From assembly GCA_002189035.1 (NCBI GenBank), contig NEEC01000010.1:310001-374000 (forward strand): 64,000 nt of DNA, given 5' to 3'. Under the pieces are notes generated by a model. The model saw only the letters and a list, made by a program, of their open reading frames with translations. It was not told the DNA's origin and searched no databases. The stretch's first letter is position 1. Every line of letters starts with the position of its first letter. This DNA comes from Utricularia gibba (Eukaryota; Streptophyta; Magnoliopsida; Lamiales; Lentibulariaceae). Both the position numbers and the translations under genes were made by a program. Below, piece by piece: positions 34,996 through 48,205 of the stretch.

Positions 34996-37900
34996 TTGAT
35001 TCTGTTGCGTCTCTTTTCTGAAATGATAAACATGAATAAGATGATCACTAGGACCAAGATTCTTTTCTTCTTCTGGAATCTGAGATAGACACTGATACTG
35101 GAGTGTTACACATCCTAAATGCAGCCATGAGGAAACGAGCATCAGTAAAACTACGATCCCCAAATCAAAGCCCACTGACAGTTTGCAGAATAATAGACTG
35201 TTCACCTCCTCAGCACGCAGAGTCCAGTACAGGTCATTAATGTTCTCGATCTTCTCAGTGACAGGAAAGATCTGTAAAGCCAATAAAAAAAAATACAATA
35301 ATCTAGACATGTGAAGATTTGTATCCTAGTTCAATAACAATACCAAAAGACATGGAAGCACACAAGCCCAAACAACCTTGGACATGAAAAGTTCCATAAA
35401 GTGAGCTGAAGGATGAAATCACGCAAAGGAACAAACCATTACCTTTTAAATTTTATGGTAGAAAACTTCGAGCAGCCTACCATAGAAATCCAAACTTGTT
35501 CATAAAAATGTTCACCTCATCCTTGGTTGCATGATAAAAAGTAACTTTCAGAGTCTTTAGGCACTGCAGTTCTGGAAGAGGAATGTCCAGCACTTCGTAA
35601 TGTAGAACATCAGAAACCTACAGAAACAACCAGGTTCATGTAGTACTCTAGAAATTGCCACAATATCAAGACCAACTTTAGCAAAAAAACGCAACAATCA
35701 AAAGTTCAATATCTAAAGTACCTGATTATAGTGGACAAGCATATCTAGCAAATGTTCCACTGAACGATATTTTATGGGATTGGGTTTTGGCTGCTGAGAA
35801 TAGCAGTTGTGAGGAGTAAGCCAAATTTTGGACGGGTCATCCAAACCAAGATGCTGAGCCACTCTTTCAACAACGCCATCATAAGTGTGATTTTTTGCTC
35901 TGTAATTATAGAAAAAAAATAACACACCCTAGTTTTACTAGACCATTGAAATTTAAATAGAGTACAGCACTCTTCACAAAGGAAAACTACCACACAACAC
36001 TCACAGTTCCAGGAAAAACCCATCCTCTTTGGGCCTTTCAAAGGTTCGAAAATGTACAATCTGTAGAGATAAAGGAGATCAATAATAAACTTCACATATA
36101 AAATACTGTGCAATTATGGTAGTCTAGGGAGGAAGGTTTTCGCATTGTTGCAAGGCCTATGCAAAAGATATGCTAATTTGGGAGGATATATCGTTATAAT
36201 TGGATATATACGGTTAAATACAGCAAAGAGAATCTTAATAATCATAGAAAACGTATTAATGGAATATAGGAAGATTTACCTGACGATTGCTCACATACTC
36301 CAAAAAAGAGGGAACATCACGATATCTGATTTGCCCATCCTTCAAGCTGATCAACACAGAAAAAAAGGGGTGGGGGGCAAATAAATAATACAGGAAGGAA
36401 AAACGCAGCATAAATCCAGATCAATAGAGCACTAAGTACCTGACTAAATCAAAATGAAGCTCTTTTTTCAAGGCGTTCACATATGACAGATGGATCAAAT
36501 TTTATTTCCTAAACACACAAATAAACAGAGTTCAAATAAATGATCAAGTAGCCTGAAGTGAAGGGATTCCAGTTTGCAGATGATGTCCCATGCGCAAATA
36601 CAACTTTAGATGAGCATAAACCTTGAAGAGCTCAATCTCTTGTTCAGGAGCAAATCCAGCTAATTCATTTAATTTTCCTAAGATTTCCATTGGCTTTCCA
36701 GAGATTTCAACAAACATCCGTCCAACATATCTGGAGAAATCCACATAAAAGTAGCAGTTTTGAAACAGTGAAAATAAGAACAAATATAGTCAGTGGAAAA
36801 AAGAAAAATCTTTTTCATTTTGTCAGGATTGAGTTTTCAAATAGGATGTATGAAGCACATACCGCATTTGCACTTTCTCAGGATCATATAGCTTAAAAAA
36901 CAGCAATATGTCCTTCTGTCAGGTGGAGGAACTAAATGTAAATCCTGTAATTTTCAAATAGAAAATAAGATCAAATTGGTGTCAAAGTACTGTCATTTGC
37001 TAAGCTACGTGCTAATACCATCCATTAGGTCAAGAAACAAGTACCGGCCCATATTCCACTTCAAGAAAAAGCTTCAGTTCGGCATTTTGCACCTTGTTTG
37101 AGACTTCTCTCAGTGCTCCAACCTGCACAAGAGAATTATGGTCCTCATGTGAGATGATATGACAAAACATATCTAATTCAACTTCTCCTACATGAAAAAA
37201 ATTATTCCAACTAACACAAAAGGGGGGGGGGGTGATAATAATTTTAAATAAAACGATAGTCATGCTAACACAAAAATACTGTATTTTTCTGATAATAAAA
37301 AACGTGAAAACACTGTGGAAATCAAGGAATCTTTTTTCATTTAAGGCAAACTATACCTCCCTTTCTTGGTATTTTCAAATAGCTATATTAAACATCTCTT
37401 TCAATTTCAGAAGTTGTTGAAAACGAATAAATACAGGCTATAGGATACTGCAATATACTTACAGTCTGGGCTTCCTCCTGGGTTGTTAGTGGTCGATTTG
37501 GACGGTAAGTATGATTCTGTCTTTTAGCCCATATCCAAAAGCGCTGAAATTGAACAGGTATACCAAATTCTCTGGCAACCTCCTCCTTCATGATCGTAAA
37601 AAGACTACTTGAGTCTTATGAGGAACAGAAAAAACTGAACAATACTAAGCCTGGTTTTTAGCAATTAATGAACCTTGAACAGACTGAAAGGTATATGTTT
37701 CTGGATTCGAAAGCTTCGAACTTTGTCATGATCAACAAGATCAAAATATATATGTTTTCCAATTTGTTCCATCAAATCCTCATCTCGTGCGACCTGAAAT
37801 GAAATTTCAACTCTAGAGGATAATCGAATCTTTAAGAACAATATTAATGAAGATAGTACACTACAACTACAAATAACCTTGATAACTGTGTAAAGATGTG

Positions 37901-40900
37901 CTTCGGCTTTGTATCTTCTCTTATCTTCTTTCACCTCTTGTTCTTTATTCAGCCTGACCTGTTGAAGTAAAAATGCAGTAGATTTTTCCAGTGAGCAGGA
38001 AAACCATAATTCATAAATTCTGCATTAGTAATACCCGAAGATGCTCTGCTATATCCTTCTCATCAACACCACAGATGATATTATCCTTGTCACTTACTCG
38101 TATATACACAAGCATGTATGCATTAGGGTATTTTGTAAATTAGAATGGAGTGTTTTTGTAGCCAGGATTCGTCTGTGGGGGCTGTGACATAGAGAGCATA
38201 ACCTCACAAGGAAATTTCAACTAATAGAAAACAACATAAAGAAAACATGCGACGCTACCTCTTCTTCACCACCATATTGCTCCTCCAATGCTCTCTTGGA
38301 ATCCTCTTTAGTTACTCTGTCGTCATCAAATTTTTGCCTGCAAAATGCGAATTGGAACAAAGAACACCCAGAAAAATTTTGGGCTTACTTGACACATCTT
38401 GAACATAGAAGCAAATGGATATGGATCCACCACGAAATCTTAGGGCATAATTTAAGATAATTCAAATTTTATAGCTAATCCATTAGATGCACCCTTCTAA
38501 ACAGTAAAGGCATTCTTCTGATCTTCCTCATTAACAATGAAGGCAGAAATCAAATATAACTTACAAAAATTGTTCCTGATACCAATTACCATACAGCAGA
38601 AAAATCTCAAAGGAGAACTTAACAGTACGTTTAAGAAACAAAAGCATGACTGGAACTTGGGAAAAACTAAAGTGCAAGGCGATACCATTGATCCGAGAGT
38701 GTTGGCCTGATGAAAGCATAATAATGACCGCCATGGACCCCACCACTATGAACCAATACACTGAAACAAAAAAGGCACGTCTCAAGACTAGGGCCAAAAG
38801 AATTATCACCTTAGGCCCTACACTAAACTAATCACTCAGCATTAAAAACAAAACTCTTCGTAGGTATAAATGGATAGAGAAAATATCAACCATCCCGATA
38901 AAGCACTGGCCAGTTCGAAGTAACATGTCACAATGTACAGAAAAAAGAAATAAGAAAATGGAACCCTTGCAGACATAAATGATGAATTATCAACAACGAT
39001 GCTTGCACATTTTCCCAAAAAGTGGATGCCCACGGACTGCCTTAGTGTTTGTCTCCACATTTTGTTTTTAATTTAAATATGTATGTGTTTATTTGTTCAT
39101 TCTAATCATCATATACATAAACATAGGGAACACAGTAGGGTGAGCAATATAACCTATGAAGCATGTAAAGATTCCGGACGCTCCTATCTGCCTTGGGAGA
39201 TAAATATTTTCCACTGCCTCTATCTAAATCTAGTTCTATAGGGAACTCATAGCCATCATTTATCTGCAGACATGAAGCGCAAAATACATGAAATTTTGTT
39301 ATCAAGCATATGAAAGCCAAACACAAGATTGATGCTGCAACAATATGACCAGAAATGTTAACTGCATGGTTTTAACGAGGGAATCAAACTGCATTACTAC
39401 AGCAGCAATGCGCAACATTTATTACCATGGCCCAGAAACACATCAAGTCTTCAAGACAATCAAAGTTAAGCATACAATGACATTTAAGTAACACTAGATG
39501 ACGAACTTTAACCATAGTATCCCCCATGAAATCATACTCAAAATGCTTTAACTGAAGCTGAAGAACTGGAGGGAAGTCAATGAACAAGACACCCTTCTTG
39601 GCATCCTGAAAGACTTACACATAGTGATGACTTAATGGGAAACACTGGACATTGGTTTGCAGCACATTGCAACATTGAAAATCTTCTCCAGCTATCCAAC
39701 TATCTATAGTTTTTAACAATCCTTTTTCATCAAACACAATACCAACAATCACTTGTAATTAGACAGGTTGTTTCTGAAGCTGATAAGTGCAACCTACCTG
39801 CAAACCATGTTGTGCAGCATGATATTTGTTGTCTCCCTCCAGACGTTCAACTTCTACATATTTTTCAAAGGAAGCATACACATCCTTACAACCTTTTACA
39901 TCGAGTTGAAGATCTGCAATGCAGCAAGGACAATCTGCCAAAATTCTATCCAAATACCAAATATTCAAATGCAAGTTTATTGATACCATAAAATGATTCT
40001 TCCCTAGACAAATGAAGCACTCGATTAAAATTAAATTGTGCACAGGCACTCAAATACCTCATGCAGAAGAAGGAAGGCAGCAGTACCTTCATCTTGTCCT
40101 CAAGCTTCTCACACAGAACTCTATTGAGTTCCTGCACATCATGTTGCATAAATGAATCACATGTGTCCCATCCAAATGATTTAGTCAATTCTTTGGTAGC
40201 AACGCTTGTGTCATGGTATTGCAGCTTATAAAATAAGCTCTGTAACGCTAGAGGTATGCTTGCAGATGGATTATCACTTTCAGTGGTAGGCATATGAGAT
40301 TTTCGGGAAAATGCTTTCAGGTATTGCAGTGATACTTGATGCACAAAAAATATTAACATATCAGAACTAATCAAATCCAGAAATAAATAGCAACCTTTCT
40401 GAAGTAAGGAATATGATTCAAAGTCTGAAGCAGAGAGTTCATGTAACAAGTTGCTCCCTGATTCTTAAGTCCAACATACCCAGTCTCCTTCTTTGAGTCA
40501 TATGACCAGTAATCAATGACCTTACAAACAGCGACATCAGCTTCAACGACACATGTATCATTAACGAGGTATCCCTTGCTAGGGTCAAAAAGGTCGCTTA
40601 GGGGCACGAAAGATGTGAAACCCCAATCACTTTCTCTCTGATTGAACTGGTGCTGTGTGTCTGGAACACATTGTTACCAAAATTATTAAAATAAAATGTG
40701 TATCACTGATTTGCTATTACATTTAAATAATGACAACTAATATATGATCGGAATACAGAACCAATCTAGCATATTTGAGATAGCATACGAAAACTCCAAG
40801 CACTCTTCCCACTTATGTTCTTGGATACGTGTATCTCATGGTGTATGAAACACTACTTTTGATAGGAAATGCTAGGGATGTCGTCAGATTGATCTATGGA

Positions 40901-42013
40901 CGTGTCGTGCACATGTCAAGTTTCAGCCTTCAAATCACCAAAATTCAAGCAGTTTCAGGACGCAACTTTCTTTATTGTATACTTGGGATTCAATTGATTA
41001 ACTACGGCTAAGCTAAACTGAGCATATCTGCTCCACCCATAAGGTAAGGTAGCTGAATCAGCCACATCTAAGTACATCGACATGTACTCCACGTTATTTC
41101 CTTTTGGAAAAATAAGAACCCTCCTGCAGCAGCCAAAGCAATCCCAAAGGGACACTGGTCAATCTTAGAAGCAAGCCAATGTTGACACAATCTAGTGGGC
41201 ACACGCAGTACTGTTCATTTCATGCTAAAAAGACAAGATAATTTTATTTCAAAACTTGCAAAATTACCATTTATAACCACCAACCATAAAGACATCGGTG
41301 TAGAGCTTCTTCGAGTTCAATCGAGAAAAGTTCTGAATCGTCCATGTGAATCGGATGCTTGTGGCTCATCATTCTGCTGGCTTTCAGCATTAGCAACACT
41401 TCCAGCTGGCACCACTGCAGGAATGACAGTAGTTTAAAATAAGAAAACATGATGAAGTCAAACTAAAAGACGAAATTCCACTCCAAAAGTCAGATATTGA
41501 AATTCTGACGCGATGCATGGAAAGAGAAGACTACTTAACGAAAAACCCATCACATTTGGAAAAAGCATGAGAACGCGCCCAGGAGTAGCACCTTCCATTG
41601 GTTGCGGCCCCTCAATTAAAGCCGGGTGCGGCACGAGCATCTCTTCATCTTCCTGCTGCTGAAGTTTTCAGAGCCCAACGCAAAGGAACAAAATGAGCTT
41701 GATCTAGGAAAACCCAAACTTGATAGAAAAAATAAAAACGTGAATTCAAGTGATTCCCACATATTAACTGGAATTCAATCCAATTTCTTAAACCTCTAGA
41801 TACTCCAGCGCAAAGCCGCAGTTGATGTCAAATCAATCAATCATGGTTCCACACAGAGTCCATAAAAAATCAAGAAAGGTGTCCCATGTATTCCACAGCG
41901 GCAAACAACGTACACTGGGGAACTAATGAAAAAAGCATATCTTAATCTGATTGAAAAAAGCACGGTTGAGTGGAGTTAGTTACATCCAACGGCTGCGGCG
42001 TCATCAATGTCAT
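34996..42013 (-). pseudogene. UBP12: UBP12/13-like (USP7-type) ubiquitin-specific protease, decayed and 3'-truncated
   Basis: The start is at 42013 (MTLMTPQPLD), then exons at 41658-41592 (acidic leader), 41414-41268, 41123-40967 and 40660-40395 (MATH domain and Cys box [18 protein letters not shown]; Cys codon 40448-40446), 40313-40087 (HDVQELNRVL), 39913-39798, 39605-39507, 39263-39154, 38760-38686 (His box GGVHGGHYYAFI; His codon 38726-38724), 38337-38259, 38181-38035, 37958-37878, 37793-37674, 37585-37463, 37122-37045, 36944-36863, 36730-36622, 36508-36440, 36346-36280, 36060-36005, 35899-35722, 35617-35516, about 35460-35443, 35271-35206 and 35079-34996. Functional relatives cut ubiquitin from nuclear regulators such as clock and hormone-pathway proteins. 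Lesions: a one-base loss near 41352, damage in the exon after 40087, TAA at 38142-38140, a shift near 36920, TGA at 36451-36449, loss of most of one exon with TAA at 35448-35446, and absence of the last hundred or so residues. UBP12 and UBP13 cannot be told apart here. Confidence 0.9.
37208..37217. repeat. G homopolymer in an intron
   Basis: About ten consecutive G bases in an intron of the deubiquitinase pseudogene; a likely site of length variation. Confidence 0.7.
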
Positions 42014-42503
42014 CCCTGAGGAGGTTGCAACAGCCGGAATCAAACGAATCACCGTGATTCGAGGGCTTGAATGGAGCGAAGGAAGAGAAAGGGCTCCATT
42101 CACAGAGCAAGACAGACCATCAACGTTAGTGTAAGTTTTCTCAAGCGTGGAGTCGAGGGGTTTTTTTTTAATGACACAATCACACTAAAAACAGTAATAA
42201 TTAGCGTTTGATAGGGAGGTGGGTGTTAATTCTCAAAGATTTTATATTATGTATCAATATAATGTGAAACTAGAGAGACCGACTCGGCTGTACCCATAGT
42301 AAAAATAAAAATTAAGTGCAACTAAGCAAGCTTTAACTGTCTAATTAATGATGCGGAATGCAGATTCTCAATGTCTTTCCTAAAGTTTCAGGTTTATCTC
42401 TTACTGAAAACGAGAATGATGAATTCAAGTACATTGGGCGGCCCAAGGGAGCAATGATAATTCCATTCAGTTCAGAGTTCAGACCGAGGCCCGGCGGCAG
42501 ACG
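42014..42503. other. Spacer between PIRL6-like gene and deubiquitinase pseudogene
   Basis: This 490-bp stretch should hold the 3' untranslated region and poly(A) site of the LRR gene and the promoter and leader of the deubiquitinase. No clear TATA box for the latter is seen. A short open frame at 42358-42597 (+) is the antisense shadow of the LRR gene end. Confidence 0.5.
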
Positions 42504-43886
42504 TCACCGGGAGAAGTATGTCTTCGGCGAGAAGAGCCGCCGTGGCGAGAACATCCCCATGTACCTCGGCGACGCCAACGCGTCAACCGGACGGTAAGGG
42601 GGCAAAATATAACCTTCTCCGGCATTCAACCTGTCGGCTGGGGCGCTGCTGAACGTCCCGCACTTCGCCAACTTCCCAAGCCACGAATTCCTCTTCCGTG
42701 GCGGCGATTTCTCGGTCCCGTTGATTTTATCGCACATATACGTTTTCACAACGTGCAGCCCCAACTCCATCACATCCGGCGGCGGCCAAACCAGAGGATT
42801 CCCCTCGGCGTTGAGCTTCTGAAGGCGCTTTAAACATCCGATTGATTCCGGTAGGGCGGTGATTCTATTGTAGCTGACGTCGAGTTCGACCAGGGAAATT
42901 AAGAGGCCGACGGAGTACGGCAGTGCCCCCAGGTGCTGGAAATTCTGGCTGACGTTGAGGATTTCGAGGTTAATGAGATTCTCCAGGTCATCTGGAAGTG
43001 ATTGCAGGCAGTTCAGGCGAACGTCCAGGACTCGCAGACTGGTCAAGTGGGAAGAGGAGGAAGGAAGAAAGGCTAGTTTATTCGAATTTACAGACAATTT
43101 CTTGAGGCTCTGTAGCTCGAATCCGATTGTATCAGGGAGTCTGCTAAGCTTGTTGAAGTTGGCGTTGAGTTCTTCCAAAGATCTGCATCAGCATACACAA
43201 AAATATCACGTTTGGTGGAGGTGACAGATTCAAACAAGGCCTTAGTTGGAAAAAGAAAAACGTAGACTAAGTTTTCCAGATTGGATCATCAAATTTGACT
43301 TTTTGCAAGGATAAGAGAAGAGGAAAAAAAGCAGGTCAACGAACCTGCAGTTCTCTAAAGATGGGGGAAAACATTGAAGAAGATTGCCGGAGACGTTCAG
43401 TATCTTGAGCTTTGATAAACAACCGATGGAATTTGGGAGAGATTTGAGCTGATTCGAACGCACATCCAAAACGATTAGGTTTACAAGTCTCGCCGTCAGC
43501 GATTCCGGAATGCTCTGCGAACGACGAGCACAGTTGGCAACTATTGTCATTCAACTCATTATCACGGACGGGATTATTCGCTCTCTCGATTCCTTCTATA
43601 TGGCATCTCTACCGAAACCGATGCAAGATGAACGTATCTCATCTCCCAGAATCAGGTTCAAAAATAGAGAGAGTACCTGGAGATTATTGTTGGAGAGATC
43701 CAATTTACAGATGGCGTAGAGATCGATGACCGGTTCCGGCACGGCGTCCAGCGACATCGAACTGAGATCGACGATCTCAAGCTTCCGATGATTCTCCTCC
43801 GCAGCCGCATCGCCGCTGCCGCGGCGACCTCTACGCGGTGTCCTACTCCTCCTGCTCCGCAAATCCATCTCATTCACGTACATCAT
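42504..43886 (-). CDS. PIRL6: PIRL6-like intracellular leucine-rich-repeat protein
   Basis: Three exons, 43886-43677, 43514-43345 and 43182-42504, with GT-AG borders and matching phases, give 352 residues. A basic/acidic amino end (about 30 residues) is followed by about nine to ten short LRRs of the Ras-group type (pattern LxxLxxLxLxxNxLxxLPxxI), e.g. [20 protein letters not shown] and [20 protein letters not shown] carboxy tail after NPLVWPPP follows. There is no signal peptide or membrane segment, as expected for plant intracellular Ras-group LRR proteins. The family is thought to act as protein-binding scaffolds; several members matter in pollen and gamete development. I chose the Met at 43886 because relatives start MMY; Met at 43913 and 43868 are in frame too. 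The gene looks intact and is the only cellular gene here without a lesion. PIRL6 versus PIRL7 is uncertain. Confidence 0.88.
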
Positions 43887-44020
43887 CCCCTTCCCAACAC
43901 ACACGCACCACAATGGATGGACAGATCGATTTCAAAACCAAAGAAAAAGTATTTCAGATGGAGAAACGAATCAAGTAGCAATCAAAACTCAGATGACACC
44001 GATCCACACATCTAGCTTTT

Positions 44021-44030
44021 GTATATATAG
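44021..44030 (-). promoter_or_regulatory. Probable TATA box of the PIRL6-like gene
   Basis: On the - strand CTATATATAC lies 135 bp before the chosen ATG, leaving room for a leader of about 100 bases. Confidence 0.55.
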
Positions 44031-44635
44031 AGAAATGTACGGACGGAGAGGGCGAGGTTGCAGGTACAGAGTCCGTACAAATTGCGTGCGTGATGAGAAA
44101 TGAATGCAATGGAAGAGACGAGACGTGCCGTTACGAGGTCCGCTCAATTTCATTTATTTACATTATTTCCTGATCAGGATTCGGCATGATCCAATTTCCA
44201 AGGGCTGATTAAAATTCTGAACAAGGATATCAATCAATTCAGATAGCACACATTAATACGTGACAAGATTTTAGGTTCAAAAACTAACATACCAATTGGA
44301 CCTGGGGTACTCTATAATATTAAATTGGATGATAGTGTTCTGTCTTATGCCTACAATGTGACTTTTCTCATGCTCGTCCACGACCCCAAAACGCATTCTA
44401 TTACCTAACACGACGCATCAGATGCTCCGCCCATGTAACTGAAATCTATATCACGATGGGTTTTCGTACAATGGCCGTACTGCCGAGGTGATCAAATGGG
44501 ACCAGACCGAATTGAAAGAAGCGAGAGAGGTAACGTGCCGTAACCAACCACGTCCCGTTTGATGCATTATCGATGCCATTTCATATTTATAATGCCGTCA
44601 TTTGACATCTTCGTCTCTATCCAATAAATATTTAA

Positions 44636-44770
44636 AAAAAAACAAGAAAAACATGGTGCCAATTGTCGTTTTTTATGGAAAATGTCAGTAGCACCACCCC
44701 AAGTTCAATGATATTGGAAGACGGCCACTTGCTAAGCACCATTGTCTAATTAGAAATTGGGTGGTGACGC
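44636..44770 (+). repeat. Dispersed repeat, copy 1
   Basis: Direct repeat of 48829-48960, about 4.2 kb apart, roughly 80% alike by eye. Its class is unknown. Confidence 0.65.
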
Positions 44771-45829
44771 TTTTGATCACCAGTTTTTTTAGTTCGATAG
44801 TTTCGATCAATATATCATTTGATTTAAAAATGAGTACAATATTTTAACGACTTGTTAGTTTCAATCAGTACATTTTACTATATTAGTCTTGATCATATTA
44901 TATTATTATTATTTACATAATTTACCTTTAATATTTATACTTTTGACAATTAACAATTCACATATTATGCAAAATCTGACTAACATATTTTGAAAAAATG
45001 TGGTTTTGATTTTAAGTTTTATTAATGATGACAAAACTGACAAAGAATATTTATCCATTAGGTAAATTTTACCAATATTTAAATTATTTTATTGATTTGA
45101 TAATTTAGACCATCAATTAGTTATGCTAAAATACTCACTTTAATCTATTTTACAGATTTTATAATTTTTATCATTAAAATATGTACACCTTTGAGTATCA
45201 ATTGTTATTATAATTTATATAATTAATCTTTAATTATTTGCATATAATATAATTTTTGTTAACATATTTTGAAAATATGCATTTGTATGTTATTTTTATC
45301 AATATTAAAATATAAATTACTTATATGATTCTTTATGACTTAAATTTTAACATAATTTAATATTAGTTAATACTTTTTTTAGAATTTCTAAAAATATATA
45401 TACTGAAAATAACATACAGATATAGGTTATGTCTAGCTGAATTTTGTGTGTCACAGTACAAAAAAATAACTTTTAAGCATGGGTTAAACCCCCTCTTATT
45501 AGTGTCATATTTTTTAAAAATAATAGGCATCATATAAATTGTTTATTTCATTTAATGTACAAATAATAATTAATTGCATATTGAAAATATTATCAATATT
45601 TATTCATATGCAATTTTATATGAATAATGATACAACATTGAAACATCAGTTATTATAAACATATTAATTTTTATTTCTAATTTTATAAAAAAAACATAAT
45701 TTGAAACAAATTCAAATAGAACTATTGACTTACATATTTTAAAAATAATATATTATCAATTAAGCTATGAGCAATTTTTTTTGAATATGTACATGGATAT
45801 CGTTATTAGTGAATATGTTCTATACACAA

Positions 45830-46280
45830 TCTCATTTAAATGATAAATCTTATTTTTTAATATTTTATTTTTAATATTGATCGAATTTATATCAATGATA
45901 AAATACTTTATTTAATTTATATGATGTATAAATTATTGTGAGATCATAATGCGTGATTCTTTAAACATTTATTTTTAAGTTAAAAAATCTATAAAAAAGT
46001 ATTTGTAAAATGAGTATATCATAAGTGTGGATAATCTGGTACAAAGTGATTTTCTTAATAAATTATTAGAACCAATGTGTGAGTATTAATTAAAGAATCG
46101 ATTCACTAAATAATTCATTTTTAAGATATTACTATGAAAAGCTAACTGAGTAACAGTATTAAAATCTTGAATATGATATTCGTGCAACTAAACTTAGATT
46201 CTACATCAATAAAGTTATCTTAATCTTAACCTCATATTTTTTTTCATTATTAATGAAAGTCTGACTATGGCTTATCTAGT
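45830..46280 (+). repeat. Dispersed repeat related to 14770-15240
   Basis: Several ordered blocks match the reverse complement of the insertion in element B, including AGAATCGATTCACTA and CAATAAAGTTATCTTAATCTTA. It is more decayed and AT-shifted than the other copy. Confidence 0.6.
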
Positions 46281-47052
46281 ATGGATGAACAGAGATGCAA
46301 GTTTTTAAAATTGAAGATAGTTGATTAATCAATTAATAATTAATCACTTATGTTAGCTATGAAATGTTATCTCAAATAATTACATTAAACCTAACAATAA
46401 TTTCTTTGCCCAGATCAACTATACTCAAAGAGTTTTATTAGGTCATTTAATATTAATGCTTAAATGCAATTATAAATTCAATACATTAGAAAGATATATA
46501 CCCATATTTTGTATTGAATAAACTTATATGAATGATGAAAGTTATTTATTGCATATTGACTGGTCATAGAAAGATTCAATCAATTCACCTGATTTTCATG
46601 ATATATCATGATATATCGCTAGCCATCATTCATGATAATAAATGGATTTTATTAATTAAAAATTAATTAATAAATTCATTATTACAACATTGATTGAAAA
46701 AATCTATAGGGTTATACACAATAGTGCAATGATGATTACAATAAAGGATTATTTTGAGATTAAATTGATAAAATATAAAATAAGAAATATGATATGGATA
46801 ACATTTAGCAATATATTTTTTCTTAGATTTCCATGAAATAAGATATTCAAAGAGATTTGATTAGATATATTATCAAATATTTTTATAAGAATGTGGAAAA
46901 ATTTGTTTTTCTAGGTTTTTTTATTTCTTCATTCTCTTTGAGATTTATCTAAAGAATAATGATTCTCTCTACTAACATCTAAGAAATCGATCATCATTCC
47001 ATGACTTGTCAACAAATCTCTTCACATGTGGATACCATAGAGACAGTATCTT

Positions 47053-48200
47053 TGATAAGTGATTTTGTGTCGTTCCAAAACATATTCTTCCACTACTCTT
47101 GAGTATTGTTTTTACTTATCTTAGACCCCACTTTCTCATTATTCTCAATTGATTTTGCATCTTTCACACTACTTTGATCTTTTTGGAGAGAAAGTGTATT
47201 TTGTTGATTTTTAGGGTACTTTTGGATCAATTTGAGGAGAAATCAAAACCCACCAAATTATGGACTTGATGGACCATGAATCTCAACCCAAGACTCGGTC
47301 AATCGATAAAGATTTAGTCCAAGATTCATGGATAAGATAGAGATATGAAGATGATCTTCGAAGATTTGAATAAAAGATTTGGATAGAAGATCTTATCTAA
47401 GCCCATCAAATAAGTTCAATACGAAGACTTGGATTGACTCTCCTATAAATACCCCACCCTTTCAACCATTAGAAACGTCTTTGACCACTTTTCCTTTGTA
47501 CTTTTCCTATTTTCGTGTCTATTTTCATGTTAGAGTCGAGCCTGCGCGTGTAGGCGCTTGCGGCTGAGGATCTGCGGTGAAGCCTTGCTTGCGCAAGTCC
47601 TGCACGTGTGACTGTTTTACTATGTTTTCGACATTTAAATTGAAGTTTGATTCTGTTTTTCGCAACGTTTTCTTTACCAACGTGATCTTTAGTATCACAT
47701 AACCCGAAGGGAGTGTGAGAGAATCAAAGGTTGGCCTCAAACACCTAAGGAGAAGGGCTCAATCGGATATCGTTGGTAAGGCACATTCTGTCTAATCTGT
47801 CTACGAGGTGTGAGGTGTAGGGGTTAGATTTGGATGTGGGGAAAACATAGGTTATCACAAGAGGCGAAATGGCTCTGGTGGCATGGTTGATTCCATAATC
47901 CCAAAAACAAGGGACGGTGCTATAACGGTCACCGAGTAATACTACTTTAGAATAACACTCTCAGAGCTTGCGCAAGCAGGTCAGTCTTCAAGGTTTGCAC
48001 ACACGCAAGGGCGAGTTTCAAGTAAGGTGGATATTAGATCCAATGCCATTTTACTTATTGTTTTCAAAACCAAATCTTTCTTTTATTTTCGTACTTTTTT
48101 CAGTCTTTGTTTGAAAAGAAAATTCTAATAACAATTCCCTGTGGATACGATCTTATTTTATTACTTCGACGGTTTCTGTGCACTTGCAGAATTACCATCA
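47053..48200 (+). mobile_element. Solo LTR, family 2
   Basis: This 1148-bp unit begins TGATAAGTGA and ends CCATCA, with a perfect target duplication ATCTT (47048-47052 and 48201-48205). It is nearly identical in layout to 62306-63427. No internal region adjoins it and no coding is present. The parent element type cannot be told from the LTR alone. Confidence 0.93.
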
Positions 48201-48205
48201 ATCTT

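Larger units (their letters stand above)
44100..47052. other. AT-rich gene-free interval with dispersed repeats
   Basis: No coding region. 44636-44770 aligns with 48829-48960 in the same orientation (shared phrase around AGCACCACCCCAAGTTCAATGAT). 45830-46280 aligns with the repeat that interrupts element B at 14770-15240. The rest is very AT-rich. Confidence 0.6.

Noticed and set aside
42358-43224. + strand frames 42358-42597 and 42955-43224
   Set aside because: Shadows of exon 3 of the LRR gene.
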